From Thermoplasmata archaeon (lineage in GTDB: Archaea; Thermoplasmatota; Thermoplasmata; SG8-5), in NCBI GenBank assembly GCA_030655715.1, contig JAUSPR010000088.1, positions 1 to 5,142 of the forward strand: 5,142 nucleotides of DNA. The letters are read 5' to 3'. The position numbers were made by a program, and so were the translations under genes. The notes beneath the pieces are model-generated. The model saw only the letters and a list, made by a program, of their open reading frames with translations. It ran no database searches and was not told where the DNA came from. This document shows positions 1 through 5,127 of the stretch, piece by piece. Every line of letters begins with the position of its first letter. Positions within the stretch are counted from its first letter, which is position 1.

Positions 1-95
1 TATTCTTATGAAGCCATGTAATATTGGAGTTGGATACGGGAAGCCAGAGGTTTCTACGCTATTCAATTTCAGTGACAATGAACTCTTCCCCACTT

Positions 96-161
96 GGGCA
101 GCGCGAATCTCTCTCCAACCTTGGGTGCCTCTGGTACCCGAACGCTCTGCCCCTTTTTTTT
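96..161 (+). terminator. Structured element with T8 tail: terminator or small RNA 3' end
   Basis: On the plus strand GGGCAG (96-101) pairs with CTGCCC (147-152); after one C.T mismatch the stem continues as GCG (103-105) with CGC (143-145). Inside it, 121-129 pairs with 133-141 as nine consecutive pairs (two are G.T) around the loop TCT. Eight T's follow directly (154-161). A GC-rich fold followed by a T-run is the classic form of an intrinsic terminator, and T-runs also end archaeal transcripts. It could end a plus-strand gene left of the window or be the 3' part of a small RNA. It does not fold as a tRNA: there is no T-loop motif and it is too short. The transferase gene converges on it from the right. 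Confidence 0.5.
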
Positions 162-231
162 AACCTCTATTGGAACGTGCGGTTCCAAACGATTTTGTCT
201 CTATTGTTTTGGTTTAAAATGTTTTCGTATG

Positions 232-248
232 TTCCGACGGGGTCGGGA
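232..248 (-). terminator. Short hairpin 3' of the transferase gene, CGACGGGG-like
   Basis: TTCCGAC (232-238) and GTCGGGA (242-248) form a seven-pair stem, one pair being G.T, with a GGG loop, 16 nt beyond the transferase stop codon. On the minus strand only a weak ATTTT stretch follows about 20 nt later, so termination is uncertain. The core CGACGGGG (235-242) resembles the CGACGGGGG box found 3' of the other minus-strand frames, so it may be a diverged member of that family. Confidence 0.3.
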
Positions 249-263
249 GACAGGAACTCATGC

Positions 264-1319
264 TCATCCGGGCACGAACAAGCCCAGCACGCAGAACACT
301 AGTGTCAGAACATACATCGAGTAAACTACCTGAGACTCTGTCATTCTGAAATAGTATGGCAGCAGCCACTTCAAGGTATATGGATTGGGCACTTCCAGAG
401 TTCCGTCTTCCCTGACCTTTCCGAACTTGACAATCTGCCATTTGGGGTCATCTGGCTTTCTTTGGTTCATCATCCGCCAGTAGAAGTACATCAGGAAATT
501 GAGTATGTGCGGGAACAGCATCACCATACCGGCCCAAATATAATGCTGGGATACAAGAATAGCTCCTATTGCCGCGCCAACTGCCAGTGAGCCGATATTT
601 CCCTCAAGTATTTTGGAAGGAAATTTGTTATGCCAGAAAAATACTGCTTGCGCGCCTATAAGGGCCGCGATGGTGTACATATTGTCGAGATTGCTCTCCA
701 GATATGATTTCAGCAGAATGAAAGTGAGAACTATCAACGCGGTACCGGATTGCAAGCCGTTAAAACCGGCATGCATGTTCTTCAGGTTGGCCACGACCAT
801 GATGTAAACCGGGAGAATGATGTATTTGAGCATCATAGAACCAGTAAGAGTGCCGATACCGGAAACATAAATATTGAACTGCGTGAGATCCAGCAATCCA
901 ATGCCCGGAACCCAGGGTGTCCAACTGCTCAGTGCGAGCACCAGCGGGTAGGCGAACATGATGGGCAGCAGGATCTTCGAGGCCCGACCGACATCAATAT
1001 AATCGTCCAGGATGCCGTAGAATGCATACAGCAATATCACCATCAGGATGGCCGTGTCAATTTCAGTGAACTCCGTGGGGAAGGCCGCAACCTCCAGCTT
1101 GAAAATAATTCTGAAGGCCAGGGGGGCGATGATGATGGTGCTGAAGACCACGAACAGCGTAAGAATACCGCCATTGTTCGCCAACTCCGTTTTATCTGCC
1201 TTGTAATAATCTGTTACGGTTTGATTCTTCTCGCGCATCTTTTTAATGAACCAGGGGGCTGCTACAGCGCTGATACCCATAGCTAAAAAAAGTGTCACTG
1301 CAATCGGAAGTACTGACAT
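264..1319 (-). CDS. Archaeal dolichyl-phosphate GlcNAc-1-phosphate transferase (ALG7/DPAGT1-like)
   Basis: A polytopic membrane enzyme of 351 residues. The family moves a HexNAc-1-phosphate, usually GlcNAc-1-P, from its UDP-sugar to a polyprenyl or dolichyl phosphate, the first committed step of lipid-linked glycan assembly. Visible family marks: a first membrane helix at about 3-25, the cytosolic stretch ending NNGGI (48-52), the metal-binding DDYID (105-109), the loop NLKNMHAGFNGLQSG (178-192), the segment FPSKILEGNIGSLAVG (233-248), and FPHILNF (269-275). A charged insert, about 282-312, precedes the last helices; such an insert is typical of DPAGT1/ALG7 and not of bacterial MraY. The motif usually written G-D-x-G-S reads G-N-I-G-S here. 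The length is normal for the family. The ATG at 1319 lies 28 nt after a TATA-like box, fitting a leaderless start. The gene stands alone. The donor sugar cannot be read from sequence. Confidence 0.87.
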   Translation of the reverse strand: MSVLPIAVTLFLAMGISAVAAPWFIKKMREKNQTVTDYYKADKTELANNGGILTLFVVFSTIIIAPLAFRIIFKLEVAAFPTEFTEIDTAILMVILLYAFYGILDDYIDVGRASKILLPIMFAYPLVLALSSWTPWVPGIGLLDLTQFNIYVSGIGTLTGSMMLKYIILPVYIMVVANLKNMHAGFNGLQSGTALIVLTFILLKSYLESNLDNMYTIAALIGAQAVFFWHNKFPSKILEGNIGSLAVGAAIGAILVSQHYIWAGMVMLFPHILNFLMYFYWRMMNQRKPDDPKWQIVKFGKVREDGTLEVPNPYTLKWLLPYYFRMTESQVVYSMYVLTLVFCVLGLFVPG

Positions 1320-1341
1320 TATGTTGCTGGAGACGGGATTT

Positions 1342-1352
1342 AGTATATAATT
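1342..1352 (-). promoter_or_regulatory. TATA-like box of the transferase gene
   Basis: The minus strand reads AATTATATACT here, centred about 28 nt before the ATG at 1319. That is the archaeal distance from TATA box to transcription start, so the mRNA probably begins at or within a few bases of the start codon. Confidence 0.55.
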
Positions 1353-1400
1353 GTTTCGATAATAATCTCAGAGCGGGTTCAGTGCAGTGGCACGCACGGT

Positions 1401-1481
1401 TTTATCTCCATCCGAATTTATCTGGTATCCAAAGTCCTTTTATCGGCATCCAAAGTCCTGAGGGATTTGGAACGACGGGGG
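1401..1481. repeat. Extragenic repeat cluster A: three TTTATC units, hairpin, CGACGGGGG box
   Basis: Three units beginning TTTATC lie in tandem at 1401-1416, 1418-1437 and 1438-1457; the last two share GGYATCCAAAGTCC. The last runs into a hairpin, CCAAAGTCC (1449-1457), loop TGA, then GGGATTTGG (1461-1469), with one mismatch and one G.T pair. AACGACGGGGG follows (1471-1481). Related elements occur at 2055-2098 and 4492-4611. This copy is 60 nt beyond the toxin stop codon. I know of no named repeat family that matches. Confidence 0.7.
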
Positions 1482-1540
1482 CGACCATCAGGTTTATGAA
1501 TGGGTGTGGGGGCGAGCGCAAAAGCGCAAGAACATAACTC

Positions 1541-1804
1541 TCAACTTTTGTACGCCTTCGGCCTTTTGTCTATATTGGCCACCAGAATGTTGTTATCCTC
1601 CAGATAAACAACATACAGAATTCTGTAATCCCCAACCCGAACTCTGAACGTCTTCTCCTTTGTGCCGACGATCTTTTTCATATCGTGCGGGAAAGGATCC
1701 TCTTCCAGCTTCCCGAGTTTCATGATAATTCTGTCGTAGAGTTCCCTTTCGCAACTTTTGAGAAACTGCTCGGCCTTCTTGCCCAGCACCACTTCAAAGC
1801 TCAA
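1541..1804 (-). CDS. RelE/ParE-superfamily toxin
   Basis: An 87-residue protein with the layout of RelE-type toxins: an N-terminal helical hairpin (about 8-32), DMKKIVGTKEKTFRVRVGDYR in the middle (positions 41-61), strands reading ILYVVY (62-67) and ILVANIDKR (73-81), and the end RPKAY (81-85). In RelE enzymes the basic residues of these strands (here R54, R56, R61, R81, with Y85) contact RNA and drive ribosome-dependent mRNA cleavage. ParE relatives act on gyrase instead, and sequence alone does not separate the two. It starts with TTG, whose bases overlap the antitoxin stop as TTGA; GAGGG at 1816-1812, 7 nt upstream, supports that start. The overlap implies translational coupling. No promoter of its own is visible. 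Confidence 0.85.
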   Translation of the reverse strand: MSFEVVLGKKAEQFLKSCERELYDRIIMKLGKLEEDPFPHDMKKIVGTKEKTFRVRVGDYRILYVVYLEDNNILVANIDKRPKAYKS

Positions 1805-1989
1805 TCGTCTTCCCTCTTCAGGTCGGAAAGCTTCGTGGTCTTCCCGTCCCGGTAATCCTGCAGACTCTCTTCCAGCAGTTCTTCTTCATCGGGAGTTAGG
1901 ATCATATCCGTGTCCACCATGTGTTCTCTAATGTACTGCAATTCTTCCCTGATTATCTTGAGTTCCTGCATCAGTTCTGACGATGACAT
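1801..1989 (-). CDS. RelB-like antitoxin, partner of the adjacent toxin
   Basis: A 62-residue, highly charged protein upstream of and overlapping the toxin by 4 nt, the usual antitoxin-first order. Residues 5-24 look like an amphipathic or coiled-coil helix rich in E, R, L and I; LTPDEEELLEESL (31-43) forms a second acidic helix, and the acidic tail (44-62) would be the part that wraps the toxin. This pattern is common in small archaeal antitoxins that precede RelE-type genes. No clear ribbon-helix-helix or helix-turn-helix can be read, so DNA binding is inferred only from family habit. The ATG at 1989 is preceded by GGTGA with a 4-nt gap, an archaeal Shine-Dalgarno. Confidence 0.82.
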   Translation of the reverse strand: MSSSELMQELKIIREELQYIREHMVDTDMILTPDEEELLEESLQDYRDGKTTKLSDLKREDD

Positions 1990-2000
1990 TTCTTCACCTT

Positions 2001-2011
2001 AATACAGTATT
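2001..2011. promoter_or_regulatory. Candidate operator of the toxin-antitoxin operon
   Basis: AATACAGTATT is a palindrome with 5-bp arms around a central A. It lies between the TATA-like box and the antitoxin ATG, over the expected transcription start, where an antitoxin or antitoxin-toxin complex would block transcription. AT-rich palindromes of this size also arise by chance. Confidence 0.3.
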
Positions 2012-2020
2012 GTAGCATTA

Positions 2021-2030
2021 GATTATAAAT
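2021..2030 (-). promoter_or_regulatory. TATA-like box of the toxin-antitoxin operon
   Basis: The minus strand reads ATTTATAATC. A start about 26 nt downstream would fall near 2000 and give an 11-nt leader that just holds the GGTGA ribosome site of the antitoxin gene. Confidence 0.5.
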
Positions 2031-2054
2031 GTTGCGTAGGGCCAGTGAAATTGG

Positions 2055-2098
2055 TTTTTATCGGTATCCAAAACTTGGTTTTGGAACGACGGGGGCGC
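2055..2098. repeat. Extragenic repeat B: single unit with hairpin and CGACGGGGG box
   Basis: TTTTTATCGGTATCC leads into the hairpin CCAAAAC-TTG-GTTTTGG (2068-2084), eight pairs when the flanking T and A are counted, followed by AACGACGGGGG (2085-2095). It starts 11 nt beyond the stop codon of the exported-protein gene and is almost identical to 4571-4613. Neither strand has a T-run after the hairpin, so it is not a standard terminator. Confidence 0.7.
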
Positions 2099-2109
2099 AT
2101 TCAACACAA

Positions 2110-2625
2110 CTATTCTTTCCCGGCCTCGTCCTTGTTCTCAATAATTTCCTGGCGCCTATCAATCCGTTCCAGCGTTTTTGTTACTTTCCTGGCCAGGTAG
2201 GTGAAATAAACAACGAACGGCACAAAAATCAAAACCGAGAACATGACGTCCATGTGGGTGAACCCGAACGGCGATACTTCCTTAACAATGAGCAATTTAG
2301 TGGCGGTTGTGTTGGTCGCGCCAAGCACATCGGTGCATTTGAAGGAATACGTATTAACGCCGGAATCGAGGCTTGCTTCGACATAATACACTCTGCCATC
2401 GGTGAGGACCGTGTCCTGCGGATCAAGTTCTTGCATGGAATAGGATACATCATTGACAACCACCGAAACGTCGCTGGCTGTTGTATTGCCCTTGTATGTC
2501 ACGGTGAACACGTAGTCAGTGCCAGAGCCGGTCGCGACAGCCCCGCCCGTGAGAAGCTGCGGCTCCATGGCCATTGCGGAGGACGCGAGCAGTGTTATCA
2601 GAACGGCGACCAGGATGATGCGCAT
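2110..2625 (-). CDS. Exported, membrane-anchored protein with beta-rich ectodomain
   Basis: The 171-residue form begins with a signal peptide (basic N-terminus, hydrophobic core ILVAVLITLLASS, AMA at 17-19). Residues about 38-113 alternate like a small Ig-like or CARDB-like beta sandwich (DYVFTVTYKG, DVSVVVNDVSYSM, VNTYSFKCTDVLGA). One membrane helix (about 128-143) precedes a short, highly charged tail (146-171) that should face the cytoplasm. Two N-glycosylation sequons, NTT at 47-49 and 105-107, lie in the outer domain. I chose the ATG at 2625 because the signal peptide starts there and a TATA-like box sits 26 nt upstream. The frame is open to an ATG at 2715, but those 30 extra residues look non-native. 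I do not recognise a named family. Its last 44 codons recur twice at the right end of the window. Confidence 0.7.
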   Translation of the reverse strand: MRIILVAVLITLLASSAMAMEPQLLTGGAVATGSGTDYVFTVTYKGNTTASDVSVVVNDVSYSMQELDPQDTVLTDGRVYYVEASLDSGVNTYSFKCTDVLGATNTTATKLLIVKEVSPFGFTHMDVMFSVLIFVPFVVYFTYLARKVTKTLERIDRRQEIIENKDEAGKE

Positions 2626-2645
2626 GTCCCCAACAGGGATAAGCT

Positions 2646-2654
2646 CGAATAAAA
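2646..2654 (-). promoter_or_regulatory. TATA-like box of the exported-protein gene
   Basis: The minus strand reads ATTTTATTC, centred 26 nt before the ATG at 2625, again a leaderless layout. A second AT-rich box, GTTTAAAATAT at 2756-2746, could instead drive a longer transcript. Confidence 0.4.
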
Positions 2655-2715
2655 TGGTTTGGGTGGGTGGCCTTCTTTCCCGAACCAGGACAAGGTGCCG
2701 TATATGCGAGGGCAT

Positions 2716-3041
2716 GGGGTGCTATGCGGCCTGGATTTCCGGCTTCGATATTTTAAACGGATGAAGAACTCGGCTCCGGAATTGGCGTGCCGTCCTCTTC
2801 CTCGCGTACCGTGTCCGGCCTTACTTTGAGGAGAAGGCGGTCTGGAACGCGGGCGGTGGGAGCACGGGGTGTTGGCGTGCATTAGTCTGCATATTCTAGT
2901 CCCAATCGTCAAATTATAATTAGTATAATCACTATTATCCTAATGTGAATTCTACTAATTTCATAATTACAGGTAAGAGGAGCTGATTCCCCACTCTCTC
3001 ATTAAAAATATTTAAATAGTATTATCGTATACATACTACTT
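2716..3041. other. Divergent intergenic region with sharp base-composition change and possible gene relic
   Basis: These 326 bases separate two divergently transcribed genes. The left part, to about 2885, is clearly GC-rich; the right part, from about 2886 to the ATPase start, is strongly AT-rich. In the GC-rich part a plus-strand frame stays open from 2765 to the TAG at 2898-2900 with mostly G or C at third positions and includes VLFLAYRVRPYFEEKAVW, but it has no start codon. A minus-strand frame over the same bases (about 2883-2753) ends REEDGTPIPEPSSSV. At most one can be real; either would be a fragment of a lost gene. The AT-rich part holds the ATPase promoter and no other feature I can support. 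Confidence 0.4.
3008..3018 (+). promoter_or_regulatory. TATA-like box of the ATPase gene
   Basis: ATATTTAAATA is centred about 27 nt before the ATG at 3042. No Shine-Dalgarno lies in the bases just before the ATG, so a leaderless transcript is likely. Confidence 0.6.
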
Positions 3042-4415
3042 ATGAACATACAATTTGTTGACCGTGAGATGGAATTTGGTATTTTAAATGCCTTTCTCAT
3101 GAAACAGAGGGGTATATTTGTCCTCTGGGGCCGGCGTCGTGTGGGCAAGTCAAGACTTCTCACCGAGTTCGCGAAGGAAAAGGAATCAGTATATCTTCTC
3201 GCCACGAAGGAAACAGAGAAAGCGATATTGAGGAACTTCTCGGAAGAGCTGGGAAGACACTACAATGACCCAGCACTTCAGGGGGCATCCTTTGATTCTT
3301 TCAGAGATATGCTTCGTTACCTTGACAAAAGAAGGCAGAATAAGCCATTTCTTCTGATACTGGACGAGTTCCCATACCTATGCGATGCCAACAAAAGCAT
3401 CCCGTCCGTCCTTCAGGCGGAATGGGACCAGCACCACCTGGGGGACATGCACATCATTTTGTCAGGCTCCACGGTGAGTTCCATGGAGTCGGAAGTCCTT
3501 GCCGTGAAAAGTCCACTTTACGGGAGAAGGGCCGGACAGTACAAGCTGCAGCCCCTGGGGCCCATTGAGGCAAAAGGATTCTTCCCATTGATGGGCTGGG
3601 AGGATTATTTCAGGCTTTACACAGTGGTGGGCGGAACGCCAGAATACCTGCTCAGAATGGACCCGAAGAAGACGCTGAGGGATAACATAGTCAAGAATAT
3701 CGCTGCACCAGGCTCAATGCTGCTGGATGAACCCGAACTTCTTCTCAAGACCGAGGTAAGGGAGCCAAGAACGTATTTTTCCCTCATGAAGGCCCTTTCG
3801 CATGGTCGTGCAACACCCAACGAAATCGCAACCTGGGTCGGCATCCCGAGAACGTCCGTGCTAGGGTACATGGAAATGCTGGAGAAACTTGACCTGGTCC
3901 ATCGGAGGTTGCCGATTACCGAATCGGATAATTCCCGCAGGGGGCGGTACCGTATAAAGGACAACTTCTTCCGTTTCTATTTCAGGTTCATCTTCCCGAA
4001 CCTTCAGCAGATACGGCAGGGCCTGAATACCGGGCTGGTGGATTCTCTTGACAGGGACTTCAACAGTTTCATGGGTCAATCATTCGAGACGGTGGTGGAG
4101 AGCACACTTATCGCCATGGCCAGGGCCGATCAGTTTCGCTTCACGCAGCTCGGTCCCTGGTGGGACGGGAAGGATGAGATTGACCTTGTGGCTTTGAACG
4201 GGCATGAAGTGACCTTCGTGGAATGCAAATGGTCGGACCTTGATGCCAGGGAAGGCGCCAGAATCTTATCTGACCTCAAAGAAAAGGCAAAGAAGGTCAA
4301 GTTCGGTGGCCCCGGCAGAAAGGAGCGTTTCATAATCGCGGCGAAGAGTGCGGAGCCAGTCCCCGGAGCACGAATCCTCACAGTTGCCGACATTGCCGGG
4401 TTTGCGGAGCGGTAA
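3042..4415 (+). CDS. Archaeal AAA-type ATPase with C-terminal DUF234 nuclease-like domain
   Basis: A 457-residue cytoplasmic protein of a family common in archaea and often found in several copies per genome. It starts with FVDREMEFGIL (5-15), typical of the ATPase_2 clan. The Walker A motif is GRRRVGKS (30-37) and Walker B is LLILDEFPYL (104-113, D108 and E109). A likely sensor-1 strand is IILSGST (138-144). Residues about 245-295 fit a winged helix (ATPNEIATWVGIPRTSVLGY). The C-terminal part matches DUF234, with WWDGKDEIDLVAL (373-385) and VECKW (393-397). D381, E394 and K396 form the D...ExK pattern of the PD-(D/E)xK nuclease fold, so it may cut or bind nucleic acid. The role is unknown; mobile-element or defence-type functions are suspected for such genes but not shown. 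The length is normal and all motifs are intact. The gene is alone on its strand and bracketed by direct repeats. Confidence 0.85.
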   Translation: MNIQFVDREMEFGILNAFLMKQRGIFVLWGRRRVGKSRLLTEFAKEKESVYLLATKETEKAILRNFSEELGRHYNDPALQGASFDSFRDMLRYLDKRRQNKPFLLILDEFPYLCDANKSIPSVLQAEWDQHHLGDMHIILSGSTVSSMESEVLAVKSPLYGRRAGQYKLQPLGPIEAKGFFPLMGWEDYFRLYTVVGGTPEYLLRMDPKKTLRDNIVKNIAAPGSMLLDEPELLLKTEVREPRTYFSLMKALSHGRATPNEIATWVGIPRTSVLGYMEMLEKLDLVHRRLPITESDNSRRGRYRIKDNFFRFYFRFIFPNLQQIRQGLNTGLVDSLDRDFNSFMGQSFETVVESTLIAMARADQFRFTQLGPWWDGKDEIDLVALNGHEVTFVECKWSDLDAREGARILSDLKEKAKKVKFGGPGRKERFIIAAKSAEPVPGARILTVADIAGFAER

Positions 4416-4491
4416 TCTCACCGTTTCTAAAATGATGATTACCTGCATTCATTTGAGAGTGATTGTTCCTGAAACGCCTACTCATGGCGAA

Positions 4492-4611
4492 TTTATCTGG
4501 CATCCAAATTTATCCTCCATCCAAAGTCCTGGCGGACGTTTGGAACTACGTGCAACAAGAGGACATTTGGTTTTATTCGGCATCCAAAACTCGGTTTTGG
4601 AACGACGGGGG
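4492..4611. repeat. Extragenic repeat cluster C: three units, two hairpins, CGACGGGGG box
   Basis: Units TTTATCTGGCATCCAAA (4492-4508) and TTTATCCTCCATCCAAAGTCC (from 4509; the part to 4527 is TTTATCCTCCATCCAAAGT) lead into a hairpin: CCAAAGTCC (4521-4529), loop TGGC, GGAC, one bulged G, TTTGG (to 4542). A third unit, TTTTATTCGGCATCC (4571-4585), leads into CCAAAC-type hairpin CCAAAACTCGGTTTTGG (4584-4600) and AACGACGGGGG (4601-4611). The last part copies 2055-2095. The cluster lies between the ATPase stop and the truncated gene tail at 4621-4755, about 9 nt 3' of the latter. Confidence 0.7.
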
Positions 4612-4620
4612 TGCAATCAA

Positions 4621-4755
4621 CTATTCTTTCCTGGTATCATCCTTGTTCTCAATAATTTCCTGGCGCCTGTCAATCCGCTCCAGGATTTTGGAGACCTTCC
4701 GGGCAAGATAGGTGAAATAAACAACGAACGGCACAAAAATCAGAACTGAGAACAT
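4621..4755 (-). pseudogene. Truncated copy 2 of the exported protein's C-terminal tail (or a 44-residue gene)
   Basis: This frame encodes MFSVLIFVPFVVYFTYLA and on to DDTRKE, the membrane helix and charged tail of the gene at 2110-2625, without its signal peptide and outer domain. Against the full gene I count 10 synonymous and 5 amino-acid-changing codons out of 44, so it diverged while protein sequence was constrained. The frame is blocked by TGA 12 nt upstream of the ATG. A TATA-like ATATTAAAA (4786-4778) is centred 27 nt before the ATG, so it could still be expressed as a one-helix membrane peptide. GGAGGT sits almost against the ATG, too close for a normal ribosome site. I favour a relic. 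Confidence 0.6.
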
Positions 4756-4760
4756 GACCT

Positions 4761-4798
4761 CCGGTAATCACTATTGATTTTAATATGCCGATTACCGG
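4761..4798. repeat. Inverted repeat next to truncated copy 2
   Basis: CCGGTAATC (4761-4769) and GATTACCGG (4790-4798) are perfect 9-bp inverted arms around 20 nt. The left arm lies at the point where the copy stops resembling the full-length gene, and it also follows copy 3 at the window edge. It may mark a breakpoint or an operator around the TATA-like box that lies between the arms. Confidence 0.45.
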
Positions 4799-4992
4799 CA
4801 GACGCTGTGAATCTTTTTGCTTCCAGACTGCTGATTCATGGCGAATGCGCCAGATTGCTATCATTTAGTTTTGCATTCACCGATTGCTATCAGAATACTG
4901 CAAGCCAGATGGCTCTCGATTTAGCTAGGAATTGTTACCGAGCCATACTCGAATGCTCTGCTTGAAAATGCTTAAAGTTGCATTCAACACAA
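4799..4992. other. Intergenic stretch between the two truncated tails
   Basis: I see no gene with support here. There is a direct repeat of GATTGCTATCA at 4853-4863 and 4882-4892, and TCATGGCGAAT at 4836-4846 matches 4482-4492. The end, GCATTCAACACAA (from 4980), matches the flank just 3' of the full-length exported-protein gene (from 2097). A plus-strand frame from a TTG at 4774 is open for 63 codons but lacks any recognisable motif. Confidence 0.4.
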
Positions 4993-5127
4993 TTATTCTT
5001 TCCCAGCCTCGTCCTTGCTCTCAATAATGTCCTGGCGCCTGTCAATCCGCTCCAGGGTTTTGGAGACCTTCCGGGCAAGATAGGTGAAATAAACAACGAA
5101 CGGCACAAAAATCAGAACTGAGAACAT
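4993..5127 (-). pseudogene. Truncated copy 3 of the exported protein's C-terminal tail
   Basis: A third copy of the helix and charged tail, ending DIIESKDEAGKE with a TAA stop. Against the full-length gene I count 11 synonymous and 3 amino-acid-changing codons. Its upstream half, through 15 nt before the ATG, differs from copy 2 at a single base over about 108 nt. Its 3' end and flank instead follow the full-length gene (EAGKE, GCATTCAACACAA). It is therefore a mosaic. TGA stands in frame 12 nt before the ATG, as in copy 2, so it is probably truncated at the same point, but the window ends here and the upstream sequence is not visible. The hairpin repeat seen 3' of the other copies is absent. 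Confidence 0.6.

Noticed and set aside
94..153. Possible tRNA on either strand
   Set aside because: The outer stem resembles an acceptor stem, but the length is about 58 nt and no T-loop, D-arm or anticodon arm can be placed.
24..302. Plus-strand open frame of 92 codons at the left edge
   Set aside because: It runs through the folded element and the T8 run, has no recognisable motif and no ribosome site, and reads like translated non-coding DNA.
750..1286. Plus-strand open frame of 178 codons
   Set aside because: It is antisense to the well-supported transferase gene and its Q/H/D/N-rich product matches nothing I recognise.
1401..1457. CRISPR array
   Set aside because: The tandem units abut with no unique spacers of constant length, and no cas gene is present.
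2029..2652. Plus-strand open frame of 207 codons
   Set aside because: It lies opposite the exported-protein gene, whose signal peptide, membrane helix and conserved duplicated tail favour the minus strand.
2598..2912. Minus-strand open frame of 104 codons
   Set aside because: Product is rich in R, P and S and overlaps the start of the exported-protein gene in another frame; a GC-rich shadow.
2055..4761. Classical insertion sequence between the direct repeats
   Set aside because: No transposase is encoded, and the direct repeats include part of a gene rather than short target duplications.
2925..4775. Shared TAATCACTATT at 2925-2935 and 4765-4775
   Set aside because: An 11-bp match between AT-rich stretches is expected by chance in a window of this size.
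4774..4965. Plus-strand frame of 63 codons between the truncated tails
   Set aside because: It needs a TTG start, has no ribosome site or promoter, and shows no domain or motif.
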